Positions 6,468 through 17,000 of a stretch of 40,988 bases of DNA are shown here, one piece after another. Source of the stretch: a virus. Under the pieces are notes generated by a model. The model was not told the DNA's origin, made no database searches, and saw only the letters and a list, made by a program, of their open reading frames with translations. Where the stretch lies: the IMG/VR virus record IMGVR_UViG_3300023271_000005, positions 1 to 40,988 of that record. One strand, 5' to 3'. The position numbers and the translations under genes are program-made. Positions within the stretch are counted from its first letter, which is position 1, and every line of letters starts with the position of its first letter.

Positions 6468-9400
6468 TGGCTATATCAGTTGTAACCCCCTCACTTGCTA
6501 ATGTTACTGGCAGGGCTGGCCTTACTGGCGGATTTCCCGGGGGTATATCTGCTGATGCAACTTTTGAACTCGATCTAGACTGCCAAGTGGGCGACCTTGT
6601 GTTGGTCACTTATGGACTCAAAAGAAATCCTACTGGAACGACTGACAGCACCCCTATGGAGGGGACTGGCAAGGGGATTACTTCAGGTACGGCGAGTAGG
6701 CAAACCCTATCGTCCTTTCGGTGGGATCTTGCTGGGACGGATTTCCCCCACGAATACACCCCTACAGGGGCAGGCAATAGGCGTTGCTTCATAGGGGCAT
6801 ACCTCTTCGTCGTTACCGCCGCTGATCTCACGGGCAGCAATCTGGTCATAAAGTATAACTCTGTAAACAACCACCGTTGCAATGCGGCAATTTACGCGTT
6901 CCGTGGGGCCGATGTCAGTGCTGCCGCAATGACTAACTATATTGACGACCAGATGCCAGAGACTGAGTTGGGTGTCAGTGCTACAAGTTCCAGCGTCATG
7001 GCCTGGAGGCCGCCAACAGTAACTTTGATGTCCACCACTTGGTATTCCGCGAACATTACTGGCGAACACCAAATAGTGGCTGTTGGATTATGCCATAGGG
7101 GTGGTGGTTGGGATGCTCCAGACCCGCCCGTGACAAATTGGTCGAGCCTGTTTAGCGGCCCGGAACTTAATGGTGGCGGCCAATCCCATGTAGCGATCAC
7201 CCGCAACTTTGCCTCGTTTGCTGCCACTGAAATGGACAGCCTTTCGACCGACGATACTGCTTCTGGCAACATAATGAATTACAGCCACTGGTTGGTCCTA
7301 GAGCCAGCGGCGGGGACCAATGCCTGGACCAGAACCTTTGAAGACACATCAAATTCCTCAAGCACCAAGACCTTCACAGAAGACACTTTTGCCCACACCG
7401 CAGACTTCAAAGAGTTTTCTAACGCCTCAAGCACCAAGACATTCACAGAGGACACCTTTGCTCACGCCGTAGACCTCAATGACTTCTCCAACGCTTCAAG
7501 CGCTAAGACATTCACAGAAGACGCACTTACTCACACAAGATCTTTTGGTGCCACAGCGGATTCTTCGGGAGATCGCACCTTCACCTCGGTTGGAGTCCAT
7601 ACCCGACCGTTCACAGACGGCTCAACCGCTTCCGAGGATTTCACCCTCGTAGAGGACGCACTTGCCCACACCAGAGACCTCACTGCGACCGTCAACGCTT
7701 CAGCCACCAAGACATTCACAGAGGACGCTCTTTCCCACACAAGATCTTTCGCCGCCACAGCGGACTCTGCGGGCGACCGCACTTTCACATCAGTCGGGTC
7801 TCACGCCAGAGATTTTGCTGCCACCGCAGATGCTTCAAGCACTAAGATTTTCACAGAGGATGCACTTGCCCATGCTGTAGATTTCAAAGAGTTTTTCAAC
7901 GCTTCAAGCGCTAAGACCTTCACAGAAGACGCGCTTACCCACACCGTAGACTTCAAAGAGTTTTCTAACGCCTCTTCCACCCGAGTCTTTACTTCGGTCG
8001 GGATTCACGCTAGAGATTTTGCCGCCACAGCAGACTCCTCAGCCACCAAGACATTCACAGAAGACGCACTTACTCACACGAGATCTTTCGTTGCCACAGC
8101 GGACTCATCAGCCCCCCGGACATTCACAGAGGACGCTCTTTCCCACACGAGGTCCTTTGCCGCCACAGCAGACTCGTCAGATCCCAGAACCTTTACTTCG
8201 GTCGGGGTCCACACTAGAGACTTCACAGCCACCGCAGATTCCTCAGACCCTAGAACATTCACAGAGGACGCTCTTTCCCACACGAGGTCCTTTGCCGCCA
8301 CAGCAGATTCGTCAGACTCTAGAACCTTCACAGAAGACGCACTTGCTCACACTGTAGACTTTAAGGATTTCTCTAACGCCGCATGTATTAAGACATTCAC
8401 AGAAGACGCACTGGCTCACACCGTAGACTTCAAAGAATTCTCTAACGCCGCATGTATTAAGACCTTCACAGAAGATGCACTTACCCACACCAGATCTTTC
8501 GTTGCCACAGCGGACTCATCAGACCCTAGAACATTCACCACTACGGGAGTCCACGCTAGGGACTTCGCCGCCACAGCAGTCTCATCAGATCCTAGAACCT
8601 TCACAGAAGACGCTCTTGCCCATACGAGAGATTTCGCCGCCCTTGCAGATTCCTCAGAGATTCGGACCTTCACCACTACGGGAGTCCACGCCAGAGATTT
8701 CGCCGCCACAGCAGACTCGTCAGACCCTAGAACATTCACGGAAGACACCTTTGCCCACACCGTAGACTTCCAAGAGTTTTCTAACGCTTCAGGCACTAAG
8801 ACATTCACAGAGGACGCACTTACTCATACCAGCCGCCCTTCAGACCCTGCAAGTGCTCAAGACGACAGAACCTTTACTCATACGCCAAGTACAACGGTCC
8901 ACACTAGGGACTTTAAGGAGTTTGCCGGGTCGGCGGACACTCCAACCTTCACAGAGGATGTCCTTGCCCACGCCATAGACTTCAAGGAGTTTTCTAACGC
9001 TTCTACCGTGAAGGCGTTTGTCGAGGCCGATGAGCCAACAAACCACCTTCGGCCCCAAGCCGATAGGATTGAAACGACAGCCGAGCCGACCTTTACTTAT
9101 GTAGAGTATGTCTCCGTAGCGTGGACATTTGAGGCGTTTGACGGAGGTGATTCCGGGGACTCGCAAAACCTTGGCAGGTCGATCTCGATACTCACCTCAG
9201 GCTCGACAATTGACGATTATGAACCAATCCACTTCTCGTCTCGGGTATTTGAGGACGGGGGGTCTGGAGCAGACGACATAACAGCATCGTATGTTTATGC
9301 GGACTCTGCCAATGCCACAGATGCTGTTGTTTTCCATTTGACAATCGTGTTAACATCCGAAATGCTCGGAAAAGGTATATTAGTGGGTGGGTCTCCTCCT

Positions 9401-10087
9401 TCCCTGCTAATGGAGAGGGAAGCCTTGGCTCTCTTAGAGATCTACAATACAACCTTGAACGCCCTGGGCGTGGGGACTCTTAGCGATTTGGACGATACCA
9501 GCCCCCAGGCCACAATCCTGAACAATGTCTGGGCTTCGTTCCGGATGCAGTTCCTTGCGGACTACTCGTGGAATGGGGCAAAGAAGAGTGTTGCCCTTTC
9601 TCGATTACAGGATTATCTGGATGTTGATGTCACCCCCCCAGGGCGGTGGTCATACGCTTACGCTCTGCCAGAGGACTATTTGAGGGTTCTGCGTATAAAT
9701 GGACATGAACGATACAACGCCACTCAGTCGCACCTACAAAATGCCTTTGAGATCGAAGTGATAAATTATGCGAACGCATTGGCGACTACATTAGATAAGC
9801 GGTGCCTCCTGACAGACGAGTCCGGGGCTATCAACCTGGAGTATATCTTTGATCCAGGAGACAATGGGATTGACCTCTTGGGGGCTAAAACAACCCATGC
9901 CTTAGGGTTGTCCTTCGCTCATTATGTAGCACGGAACTTTGGCAAAACTCCACAAGAGATCGTAGTCCTTGCAGATGACTCGCGCAGAGCGATCTCTGAT
10001 GCGAAGGGCGTGGACGGACAAGAGAAGACACAAAGGCTTCGCCCTGACATGAACATTCTTGAAAGTAGGTCCTGGTGGCGTGGTTAA
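6467..10087 (+). CDS. Repeat fibre protein fused to tail tubular protein A-like domain
   Basis: 1206 aa in three parts. Residues about 1-285 form a beta-rich head. Residues about 300-848 hold 24 tandem modules of mostly 22 or 23 residues built around FTEDALTHTRSF or FTSVGVHAR. A linker follows, then from about residue 982 to the end a domain resembling T7 gp11 (tail tubular protein A): an ALLEIYNTTLNALGVGTL helix pair, WSYAYALPEDYLRVL, and a late RNFGKTPQEIVVLADD helix. In T7, gp11 is a separate 196-aa ring protein between portal and gp12; here a gp12-like gene follows immediately. Internal in-frame starts exist (GTG 9383 after GGAAAAGG; ATG 9410), so a free gp11-like product is possible. The C-terminal homology is my recognition of pattern, not an alignment. 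Confidence 0.7.
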   Translation: MAISVVTPSLANVTGRAGLTGGFPGGISADATFELDLDCQVGDLVLVTYGLKRNPTGTTDSTPMEGTGKGITSGTASRQTLSSFRWDLAGTDFPHEYTPTGAGNRRCFIGAYLFVVTAADLTGSNLVIKYNSVNNHRCNAAIYAFRGADVSAAAMTNYIDDQMPETELGVSATSSSVMAWRPPTVTLMSTTWYSANITGEHQIVAVGLCHRGGGWDAPDPPVTNWSSLFSGPELNGGGQSHVAITRNFASFAATEMDSLSTDDTASGNIMNYSHWLVLEPAAGTNAWTRTFEDTSNSSSTKTFTEDTFAHTADFKEFSNASSTKTFTEDTFAHAVDLNDFSNASSAKTFTEDALTHTRSFGATADSSGDRTFTSVGVHTRPFTDGSTASEDFTLVEDALAHTRDLTATVNASATKTFTEDALSHTRSFAATADSAGDRTFTSVGSHARDFAATADASSTKIFTEDALAHAVDFKEFFNASSAKTFTEDALTHTVDFKEFSNASSTRVFTSVGIHARDFAATADSSATKTFTEDALTHTRSFVATADSSAPRTFTEDALSHTRSFAATADSSDPRTFTSVGVHTRDFTATADSSDPRTFTEDALSHTRSFAATADSSDSRTFTEDALAHTVDFKDFSNAACIKTFTEDALAHTVDFKEFSNAACIKTFTEDALTHTRSFVATADSSDPRTFTTTGVHARDFAATAVSSDPRTFTEDALAHTRDFAALADSSEIRTFTTTGVHARDFAATADSSDPRTFTEDTFAHTVDFQEFSNASGTKTFTEDALTHTSRPSDPASAQDDRTFTHTPSTTVHTRDFKEFAGSADTPTFTEDVLAHAIDFKEFSNASTVKAFVEADEPTNHLRPQADRIETTAEPTFTYVEYVSVAWTFEAFDGGDSGDSQNLGRSISILTSGSTIDDYEPIHFSSRVFEDGGSGADDITASYVYADSANATDAVVFHLTIVLTSEMLGKGILVGGSPPSLLMEREALALLEIYNTTLNALGVGTLSDLDDTSPQATILNNVWASFRMQFLADYSWNGAKKSVALSRLQDYLDVDVTPPGRWSYAYALPEDYLRVLRINGHERYNATQSHLQNAFEIEVINYANALATTLDKRCLLTDESGAINLEYIFDPGDNGIDLLGAKTTHALGLSFAHYVARNFGKTPQEIVVLADDSRRAISDAKGVDGQEKTQRLRPDMNILESRSWWRG
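7363..9009 (+). repeat. Coding tandem repeat array in the fibre gene, 24 units
   Basis: Twenty-four in-frame units, mostly 66 or 69 bp, encode alternating module types (FTEDxLxHTxxF and FTSVGVHxR or FTTTGVHAR, each followed by ATADSS- or EFSNAS-type linkers). Many units share long identical stretches, such as ACATTCACAGAGGACGC. The pattern suggests amplification and shuffling by recombination, and predicts a long beta-structured shaft of variable length. Confidence 0.9.
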
Positions 10088-13000
10088 ACTACCCTGACTT
10101 CAGGATGGGTGTCTTGGACAGGGGGACTCGCCTTCAGCCGGAGATTGCCCTGAGGTCGTGTGCCTCGGCTTCTGATGTCTTCATAGACACTCGTGGGTCT
10201 ATATACCGAAGACCTGGATTTGAAGACCAGGGAGTTCAGTTAGAAGACGAGTTCGTGACCGTTCCGTATTACACGGAAGAGGAAACTTACTTATTCGTCA
10301 TTTCGCATGGCTGTCATCTTTTTGCGTCTTCAGACGCTGGGGCTGGTAACGACTCAGGGGAATCTGCTCACACTGGCGGGGGGTCTGGTAGTCAGACTTG
10401 GCCCACAGGGACGGGAAGCCCGTTATCTAGTTTGACTCAGTTTACCGGGAAGATGTTCCTCTACAAGGTTGACCAGACTGACGCTGAATCGGGGCTCGTC
10501 AGCGTTGGCTTTGTGACTCAGCAGCACTGGGCCACCGCAGAAAACGATTACTTATTTGGCCACGCACATACAATCCGAAGGGGGCAGGGGGCTTTAGTTG
10601 GGGGAACTGACTTTGCTGTCGTGGACTTGACCCACTACCTCCACCCGTGGACGGCAGAGCAGTGTAAGGGAATCCAATACGCCCAGCATGGTAGCAAACT
10701 TTACTTGTTCATTCCTGGCTTCCCTTCTATTGAGATACAAAAATCAGATCGAAAACACTCAAGCATTAGGGCCCCTTATATATCCACTGAAGCCCCCCAC
10801 GCTTCGAGATACCAAGACTCCTCTACGGAATATGGCCATGCTTGGGGGAAATCTGGCAGTACCGGAGGAGAAGCCTGGGACTTTGCTGTGGATGTGTTGG
10901 AACCGGAGTTGGCCAGGAGGGCCAGCCCCCCATTGAATCTATTGCTAACCACTGCGACTGAACTGGTGGCCAGCGATGATTTCTTCACAAGCGAGATGGA
11001 GGGTGGGTTCATCTCTTACGGGTCCGCACAGATCAATGCTTCAGATCCAACCGAGCCCGGAGACTGGCTCTTTGGTGGCGTACTTCTGAAGATAATGAAT
11101 GTGCATAGCACCAGGGTCGCTCAGGTTGCTGGTGTGGAGACTCCTGGCTCGTCAGGGGCTTCTGGGTCTGGGGACCTAGTTGCAGAAGCGTATACCACTG
11201 GCGGGGATATTTATGACTACAAAAGCCCTGGCACGGACAAGGCCCTAGTCGCCGGGGATGCTTCGACGATGACCAGCAGCATGTTAGGTGACTGGGCTGG
11301 TCCCTGGGTAAGAACCAAAGGGATGATCAAAGAAACCTCTGCTACAACACTTACGGGGATAACCGTTGTTCCTGCAAGTCTTACAGAAGGAGTGGCGGGA
11401 TCGCCTCATCACGGCTGGGATTCTATTGCAGGTTACGATAGTGCTGAAAGAGTTACTGCCGGAATAGGCAAGCCTAACGGCCAGTTCTATTACACTTGTG
11501 ATACAGACTCCGTTATGGGTGTGGAGTTCTCTACCCACTTGGCCCTTGATGAAAAGGATGTTGGTTCTTTAGTCCTTGTCAGGCAGGGCACTACTAATGA
11601 CTGGCTTTTTTACTTGCATAATGTTACTGACACTTCGGGTGGGTATGACTTTTCAGGGACTCTGAGATACCATCTCCAGTTACAAACCACCGCCAACCCT
11701 GCGACATTTGCTAGGATCAATTCTGGGGCGTATGCGGCAGACATCACTCCAACCGATGGTGCGGAACTTGCCCTTTTCAAAGTAAAGTCTCCGTATGTTG
11801 CGATAGGGTGTACTGGCTGGAACTCAGATCCCACCACGACAGCGGGCCAAACCTACAAAGCCACAATCCATGTCAATGACTCTCAGTTCTTCCCGGCAAA
11901 CTTGCATACAGGGAACAGGCCGATCAAGCGTGGGGGCGTGAAGCGTGGGTACACAACTGGCACGGACGGGCTGCCCACAACCACGGTGGATGAAAATCTT
12001 GAAGCCCCGCTAATGGGGGGGGCAAGTGTTTTCTTCAGGAATGGGGTGTTCAGGCCAACTGCCCGGGTTAGTTCTGTTTGCTATGAGGGCTACTGGGAAA
12101 GTCCCCCGTCAACGGCCTCGCCACAGGGCTTTGTGTCCTTTGGCTCCGGCGGGTCTTCTGGATTTGCTTCATGTGGTGTGCAGCATCAGGGCCGTCTCGT
12201 TGTGGGCGGCTTTAGTGGGGCATTCGAGGATGCCTTAGTCTTCAGCACTACTAACCAACCACGCCGGATGATGTCCCCTCATATTGACTCTGCCGACGAT
12301 GCGTTTGCCCTTCAGTTGGGCCAAACCACAGAAGAGCAAGTGAACTGGATGGGTTCTACCCAGGTGGGGATTGTGGCAGGGGGCCGCACTGGGGAATATC
12401 TTGTTCGGGGTGAGCCTATTTCAGCAATGAAGGTTGCCTTCCAGAGGATCTCTTCAGTTGGTGGGACGAACATTCGTCCAACCTTAACAGACAGTGAGAT
12501 TGTTTTCGTTTGCCGAGGTAAGGGTGCCCTTGGTGGGGTGCAGATAAAGGAGGGAGCGGATGCGGCCACCTTCTCTGCTAGGTTGTCCGACAGGGCCTCC
12601 TCCTTGTTCACGAACTCCATCGTGCAGAGCGGATATGTGTACTCGCCCCATCCTACATTCTTCTTCTTGATGAGTAATGGCTCCATGCTGGCATTTACCC
12701 GGGACCAGTCGGTTGGGGGCTTCACCACACTGTCTCATGCCAATGGAACCATAAAGAGCCTGTCTTCTGCTGTTCGTTCCGCCAAGTTGACGGACTCTCT
12801 GTTTTGCTGTGTTGAGAGAACCGTTAATGGGAGTCCGGTTTATCGTCTTGAGCGTTTGAACTTCGCAACCATACTAGATTCTCAAAGATGCACCACTCAG
12901 TATCGGGTGGCCAGTTATGGCGGAGAGACGGATGTCGATGCCATTGCTACTAACGCTGAAGGTCTGCCAACTAAGTTAGTTTGGCTCAATCCGTGGGCTG

Positions 13001-13452
13001 GCCAAACTCTAGATGTTGTCACTGTGGATTCTTCCGGGGTTTCGACATACAGGGGCACTCAGGCCGTGCAATCCCGAACAATGACCGATGGGATCACTCT
13101 GGAATACTACATATCTCTGGTGGGCATGGGCCTTACTGAGGTTCCTGCGAAGATCATTACTGGGTTTGGATTTGATGGGGCGTTTGAGCCCTCGTCCATT
13201 ACTCCGACTCCGGGATACATCTGTTCCTACACAAGTGGGATTATGCTCGGGGAAAATATCACCGGGTTGACAATCAATAAAGGGGCCGTTGTTAAGACCA
13301 ATTTGAATGTCCCGCCGGAATCCGTGGGTGGCTGGATCAGTGTCTATAACTTGGGCCACTTCAGCCGGGACGCTGGCCCTCTGTTTACTTTGAATGGACC
13401 TTTCCGATCAACGATACAATCCCTGTCGGCCCAAGTAGAGAGCAAGGAATAG
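10075..13452 (+). CDS. Tail tubular protein B-like (gp12-like) nozzle protein
   Basis: 1125 aa starting at GTG 10075, overlapping the upstream gene by 13 bp. The N-terminus (ALRSCASASDVFIDTRG then YRRPGFE) matches the GxxRRPG signature of T7 gp12-type nozzle proteins. The later part has the typical run QGRLVVGGFSG, ALVFSTTNQPR, a LQLGQTTEEQVNWM segment and STQVGIVAGGRTGEYLVRG. It is longer than T7 gp12 (794 aa), with an insertion around residues 300-600 of Gly/Ser/Thr-rich sequence. It should form the distal tail tube, in keeping with the gp11-like domain just upstream. Confidence 0.75.
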   Translation: MAWLNYPDFRMGVLDRGTRLQPEIALRSCASASDVFIDTRGSIYRRPGFEDQGVQLEDEFVTVPYYTEEETYLFVISHGCHLFASSDAGAGNDSGESAHTGGGSGSQTWPTGTGSPLSSLTQFTGKMFLYKVDQTDAESGLVSVGFVTQQHWATAENDYLFGHAHTIRRGQGALVGGTDFAVVDLTHYLHPWTAEQCKGIQYAQHGSKLYLFIPGFPSIEIQKSDRKHSSIRAPYISTEAPHASRYQDSSTEYGHAWGKSGSTGGEAWDFAVDVLEPELARRASPPLNLLLTTATELVASDDFFTSEMEGGFISYGSAQINASDPTEPGDWLFGGVLLKIMNVHSTRVAQVAGVETPGSSGASGSGDLVAEAYTTGGDIYDYKSPGTDKALVAGDASTMTSSMLGDWAGPWVRTKGMIKETSATTLTGITVVPASLTEGVAGSPHHGWDSIAGYDSAERVTAGIGKPNGQFYYTCDTDSVMGVEFSTHLALDEKDVGSLVLVRQGTTNDWLFYLHNVTDTSGGYDFSGTLRYHLQLQTTANPATFARINSGAYAADITPTDGAELALFKVKSPYVAIGCTGWNSDPTTTAGQTYKATIHVNDSQFFPANLHTGNRPIKRGGVKRGYTTGTDGLPTTTVDENLEAPLMGGASVFFRNGVFRPTARVSSVCYEGYWESPPSTASPQGFVSFGSGGSSGFASCGVQHQGRLVVGGFSGAFEDALVFSTTNQPRRMMSPHIDSADDAFALQLGQTTEEQVNWMGSTQVGIVAGGRTGEYLVRGEPISAMKVAFQRISSVGGTNIRPTLTDSEIVFVCRGKGALGGVQIKEGADAATFSARLSDRASSLFTNSIVQSGYVYSPHPTFFFLMSNGSMLAFTRDQSVGGFTTLSHANGTIKSLSSAVRSAKLTDSLFCCVERTVNGSPVYRLERLNFATILDSQRCTTQYRVASYGGETDVDAIATNAEGLPTKLVWLNPWAGQTLDVVTVDSSGVSTYRGTQAVQSRTMTDGITLEYYISLVGMGLTEVPAKIITGFGFDGAFEPSSITPTPGYICSYTSGIMLGENITGLTINKGAVVKTNLNVPPESVGGWISVYNLGHFSRDAGPLFTLNGPFRSTIQSLSAQVESKE

Positions 13453-13456
13453 TGTA

Positions 13457-14014
13457 ATGAGCACTGAAGATGTGTCTGATTTCGCGAGTGGGTATGCGAC
13501 TACATTCGCCCCCGCGTTGACAAGTGCCTACGCCGCAGGGCTCACAGGCGCCACAGCCTTCAGCACCGCGTTTGCTGCTGCTGGCCCGGTCGGCCTTGTT
13601 CTGGGGGCACTCTCCGCCTTGTCTGGCCGCAGTAAGCGGAGAAGGGCACGGCGGGCAGCGGCGAAGAAACTCGCCCAACAGAGAGTCGAGAGTCGTGGAG
13701 CGGCTCGGGGGATTGGGCGGCAGGGCCAACAAGCAGTGGGAGGGGTGGTGGCTAGTGCTACCCAATTCGGCGGAACTCTGTCGGCTGGAATGTCGCAAGG
13801 AGTTATGGGCAATGTATTCCTGGAGCAGCAACGGACAATGCAGCGGGTAGGCTTGTCTGTCCAGAGCATGGCGAAGGCGCGTGACAAGGCCCTGAGGAGG
13901 AAAGCCCTCAGGAAGGGATTGGGGCAGCAGCGGTTCAGGGGCAGCCAGGGTCAACATCCAGATAATCCTGTAACCAGGATGACCAACGCCACAGCACAGA
14001 AAGAGTGGGTATAG
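13457..14014 (+). CDS. gp14-like internal virion protein
   Basis: 185 aa. A hydrophobic Ala/Gly-rich segment at about residues 18-58 (TFAPALTSAYAAGLTGATAF, then GPVGLVLGAL) could cross a membrane. It is followed by a very basic stretch (SKRRRARRAAAKKLAQQR) and a helical C-terminus. Small size, membrane segment, and position between the nozzle protein and two giant proteins match T7 gp14, the internal core protein that forms the outer-membrane part of the ejection channel. The assignment rests on position and composition. Confidence 0.55.
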   Translation: MSTEDVSDFASGYATTFAPALTSAYAAGLTGATAFSTAFAAAGPVGLVLGALSALSGRSKRRRARRAAAKKLAQQRVESRGAARGIGRQGQQAVGGVVASATQFGGTLSAGMSQGVMGNVFLEQQRTMQRVGLSVQSMAKARDKALRRKALRKGLGQQRFRGSQGQHPDNPVTRMTNATAQKEWV

Positions 14015-14015
14015 G

Positions 14016-17000
14016 ATGCCAATCATTGAGGTCGGCGCGCCAAAGTTGGGCATGAGTGGGGGCGGGTTTATCGACCCACGCCAAGCCGTGGAAGACGCCA
14101 TAAAGAACGAATCAGAGGCAGGTCTTCTAAAGGCTGTCTCTTCAGTGCTAGGGGCGGTGTTCTCTGGTACTCAAAAGTTTGAAGCCAAACAACGCGCGGA
14201 CACTGTGGATGTGGCCCAAGCACAGATCAATCAGCACATAGGGCTTGTCAAGCAGGGGTATCCAAAAGACAAGGCCGTTGACTACTTGGTTTCCGGGGAG
14301 TGGGCGCCTAAGGGTTTTCAAGAGAATCAGCCTAAAATGTTTCAAAGGCTAATGGACGCTGGGGTTGGTCGAGTAGACCCAGCAATCGTTAGTTACGAGC
14401 ATTCTAAAGAACTCGACATTCTGAGAATGCGGACTACTGCCAATAGGAAAAACCTAACCGACTTGCTGGAGCAAACAGAAGTGCCGGAACAGGCCTCAGT
14501 GATTAAAGACTTCATGGGCGGCCTAACGGACGAAGGTCGTGAGTCGATAGAACCTTTCGTTGATTCGATCGTCCAGTCAGCAGCGATTAGTCGTCAAGTA
14601 GGAGACCGGGCCCGTACACGCGCAACGGTTCTCGACAGCGCAAGCCTCAGGGTTACTAGCCATTCGATTGGTTTGCTGGACGGCTTTGCCAAAGGTACTG
14701 CCTCTTTTGAAGGTGGGGATCTCGACACATTCGTTAATGACCATCTTGCGGCAGCCATGAGTGCTGGTGGAACGCTCAAAAACATGGACTCAAAAGCAGC
14801 ATTAGAAAAACATGCAAGAAAACGGTTGGCCTGGACCCATGCCACATTAAAGGGGTGGGCAGACGGCGAGGTTTCAAAGCAGGCGCAGTCAGAGTTCGTA
14901 ATCAAGTTCAATGCACTCCAGACGGCGTTCGAGGGGGTCCGGATGGGATCTCGCGGCACTATAGATTCAGCGCATTCCACTTTGCAGTCGGTGCTTTCGG
15001 ACCCGTACTGGGCTCCTGGGGTAGGGAAGGGGAATAATCAGGCTGCTTATGCTAACCGTGAATCCACTCGCGCAAACTACGAAGAACAAGCCCGTGACTT
15101 GATGGAGTCGAAGAAGGCTGCCTGGGCTAATGCCACGGAAGCGGACATAGCGTGGGAAACGGCCAAGCAAGACATCCTGACCAATTTGCCGCCAGAGATC
15201 ACCGGGTTACTGAGTGAGGAAGACGGGATCGAGCAGTTTGTCGCTGAGGCTATGGACTGGGCCAGTAAACGATCATGGAATCAGAAATCTGGTCAGGCGT
15301 GGTTGTCGTCGGGAGATATCAAGGTCGATGAGTTGGTGGGGGTCTTAGCCTACGCGGGGAACGAACAGCGTAAAGCGGCCCAGAAGGGGGCCGAGGCCGC
15401 GGCGTCTAGGGAACTGGTCCGAGGTGCGGGAGCGGCTGGCCAGCGGTTACTAGGCAGTTTGCTAAACGACCCAGACGACCCAGATGCGACCATCGGGGTG
15501 TCCACTTCCATAGCAGCGGATGTCAATGTCTATACTCAATTCGCAGAAACGAATCCCAGCAAGAGTGATCTGAGTAGTTACCGGCAGGGTGTCGCGGCCG
15601 CTTACAAGACAGCCATCGAGGAGTCGGTCCCCAAACTAATAGCCTCCGGGCAGATTGTTCTGCCTGAAGGGGAGACCGTCCAGCAGTTTTTAGAATCAAT
15701 CGCTATGCAGATGTCGGAGGGCCTTCGAGAGATTTCCTCAACGGAGAGTATTGGAACCCCAGCGGTAACCAAGGCGATAGCAAACCTCAGCGCCATGCAC
15801 GACCAGCACCTCCAGAAGACCTTAGGCCGCCGCACACCCTCCTCCTTTCTTAAGGCTGTGGCGCGGGAGATCGACGATAGTGTCTGGGAGGCCGTCTCCC
15901 AGCATCAAGAGCGTCAAGTTACTTCTGGGGCAGTAAGCCGCCCCTTCTCTCTCGGCGGGACCGCCTTGGGGAGGTTGCGGGACGCCGCGGAGTTCAGGGT
16001 GGAGGGCGGAGAGGAGCCGGGTGGCGTCCCCATCCCTGCTGACACATTAGCGGGATGGCAGAACCTTGCCGATGGCATCAATAGATACGAGGCGGGTCTC
16101 AGAGAGTTAGTGAACAACCCCGGAAGGGTGTACCAAACTGGTGGGGATTCCGACTTGAAGTCTGCCTACCTGGACCGTGTAGGGACAGCAAGTACGAGTG
16201 TCGCGGTGAAGGACGCCATAAACTTGGCTCGCGGTCAACTGCCCTCGACAACACAGTCGTCCGCGGCGTGGATCGCCGAACTTGATGGTGCTGAGATCTC
16301 TATGGGCACTGATCAGGACGGCAACGATGTGAAAGTCCCGCTGAGTCGATTCATTAGTTTTTCGGCAAACCAGTCCTCGAAGGCGCTCGTGACCGCCGTA
16401 AGGTCTGGCAACACCAGTAGCGCCAAGAACGATGTTAACGACTTCCTACACAGTCAAAGACAGAGTATGCGATCTCGTCGCACTGCGGGGGTGGTTGGTG
16501 GCGCGGGGGTTGCCGTATACGGTGCCGGTGAGTTTGTGGAAGACCAGATAATGATAGCGACAATGGAGCAGGCGATGTCTGGCCTTGAAGGGGTCAATAC
16601 TCCTCACGCGGTCTCTGCAAGAGCGGGCATGATGGATTTCCTTGCAAAACTAAAAGACACCTCAGTAATGCACTTCCACGACACTAAGTCTTTGGCTGGT
16701 GTGTTGGTAGGCCAAACCGCTTCAGTGCTTTCAAGGTTGCCGGAAGCCCTCCAAGTAGGGGAGGCATTCCCTGACTCAACAGATTGGGATGATGCCAAGT
16801 ATCAACAGAAAACTGGGGTAGCGGCTCTCTTGAAACAGTATGGCATTCCCGGGATTTCAGACACGGTGACAAATGGGGAGCCTGTGCGGTCGGCCAGTGG
16901 CCAAGCGAGGCAGATGGTGCAACTGATATCGGCAGTCTCTCATGGGGCATACGACACTTGGCCTGACCACATGAAGGAGCAGGGCTGGCTTGAAGCCCAG

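Noticed and set aside
7363-9009. CRISPR-like array
   Set aside because: The repeats are in-frame coding modules without unique spacers between identical repeats; no cas genes are present.
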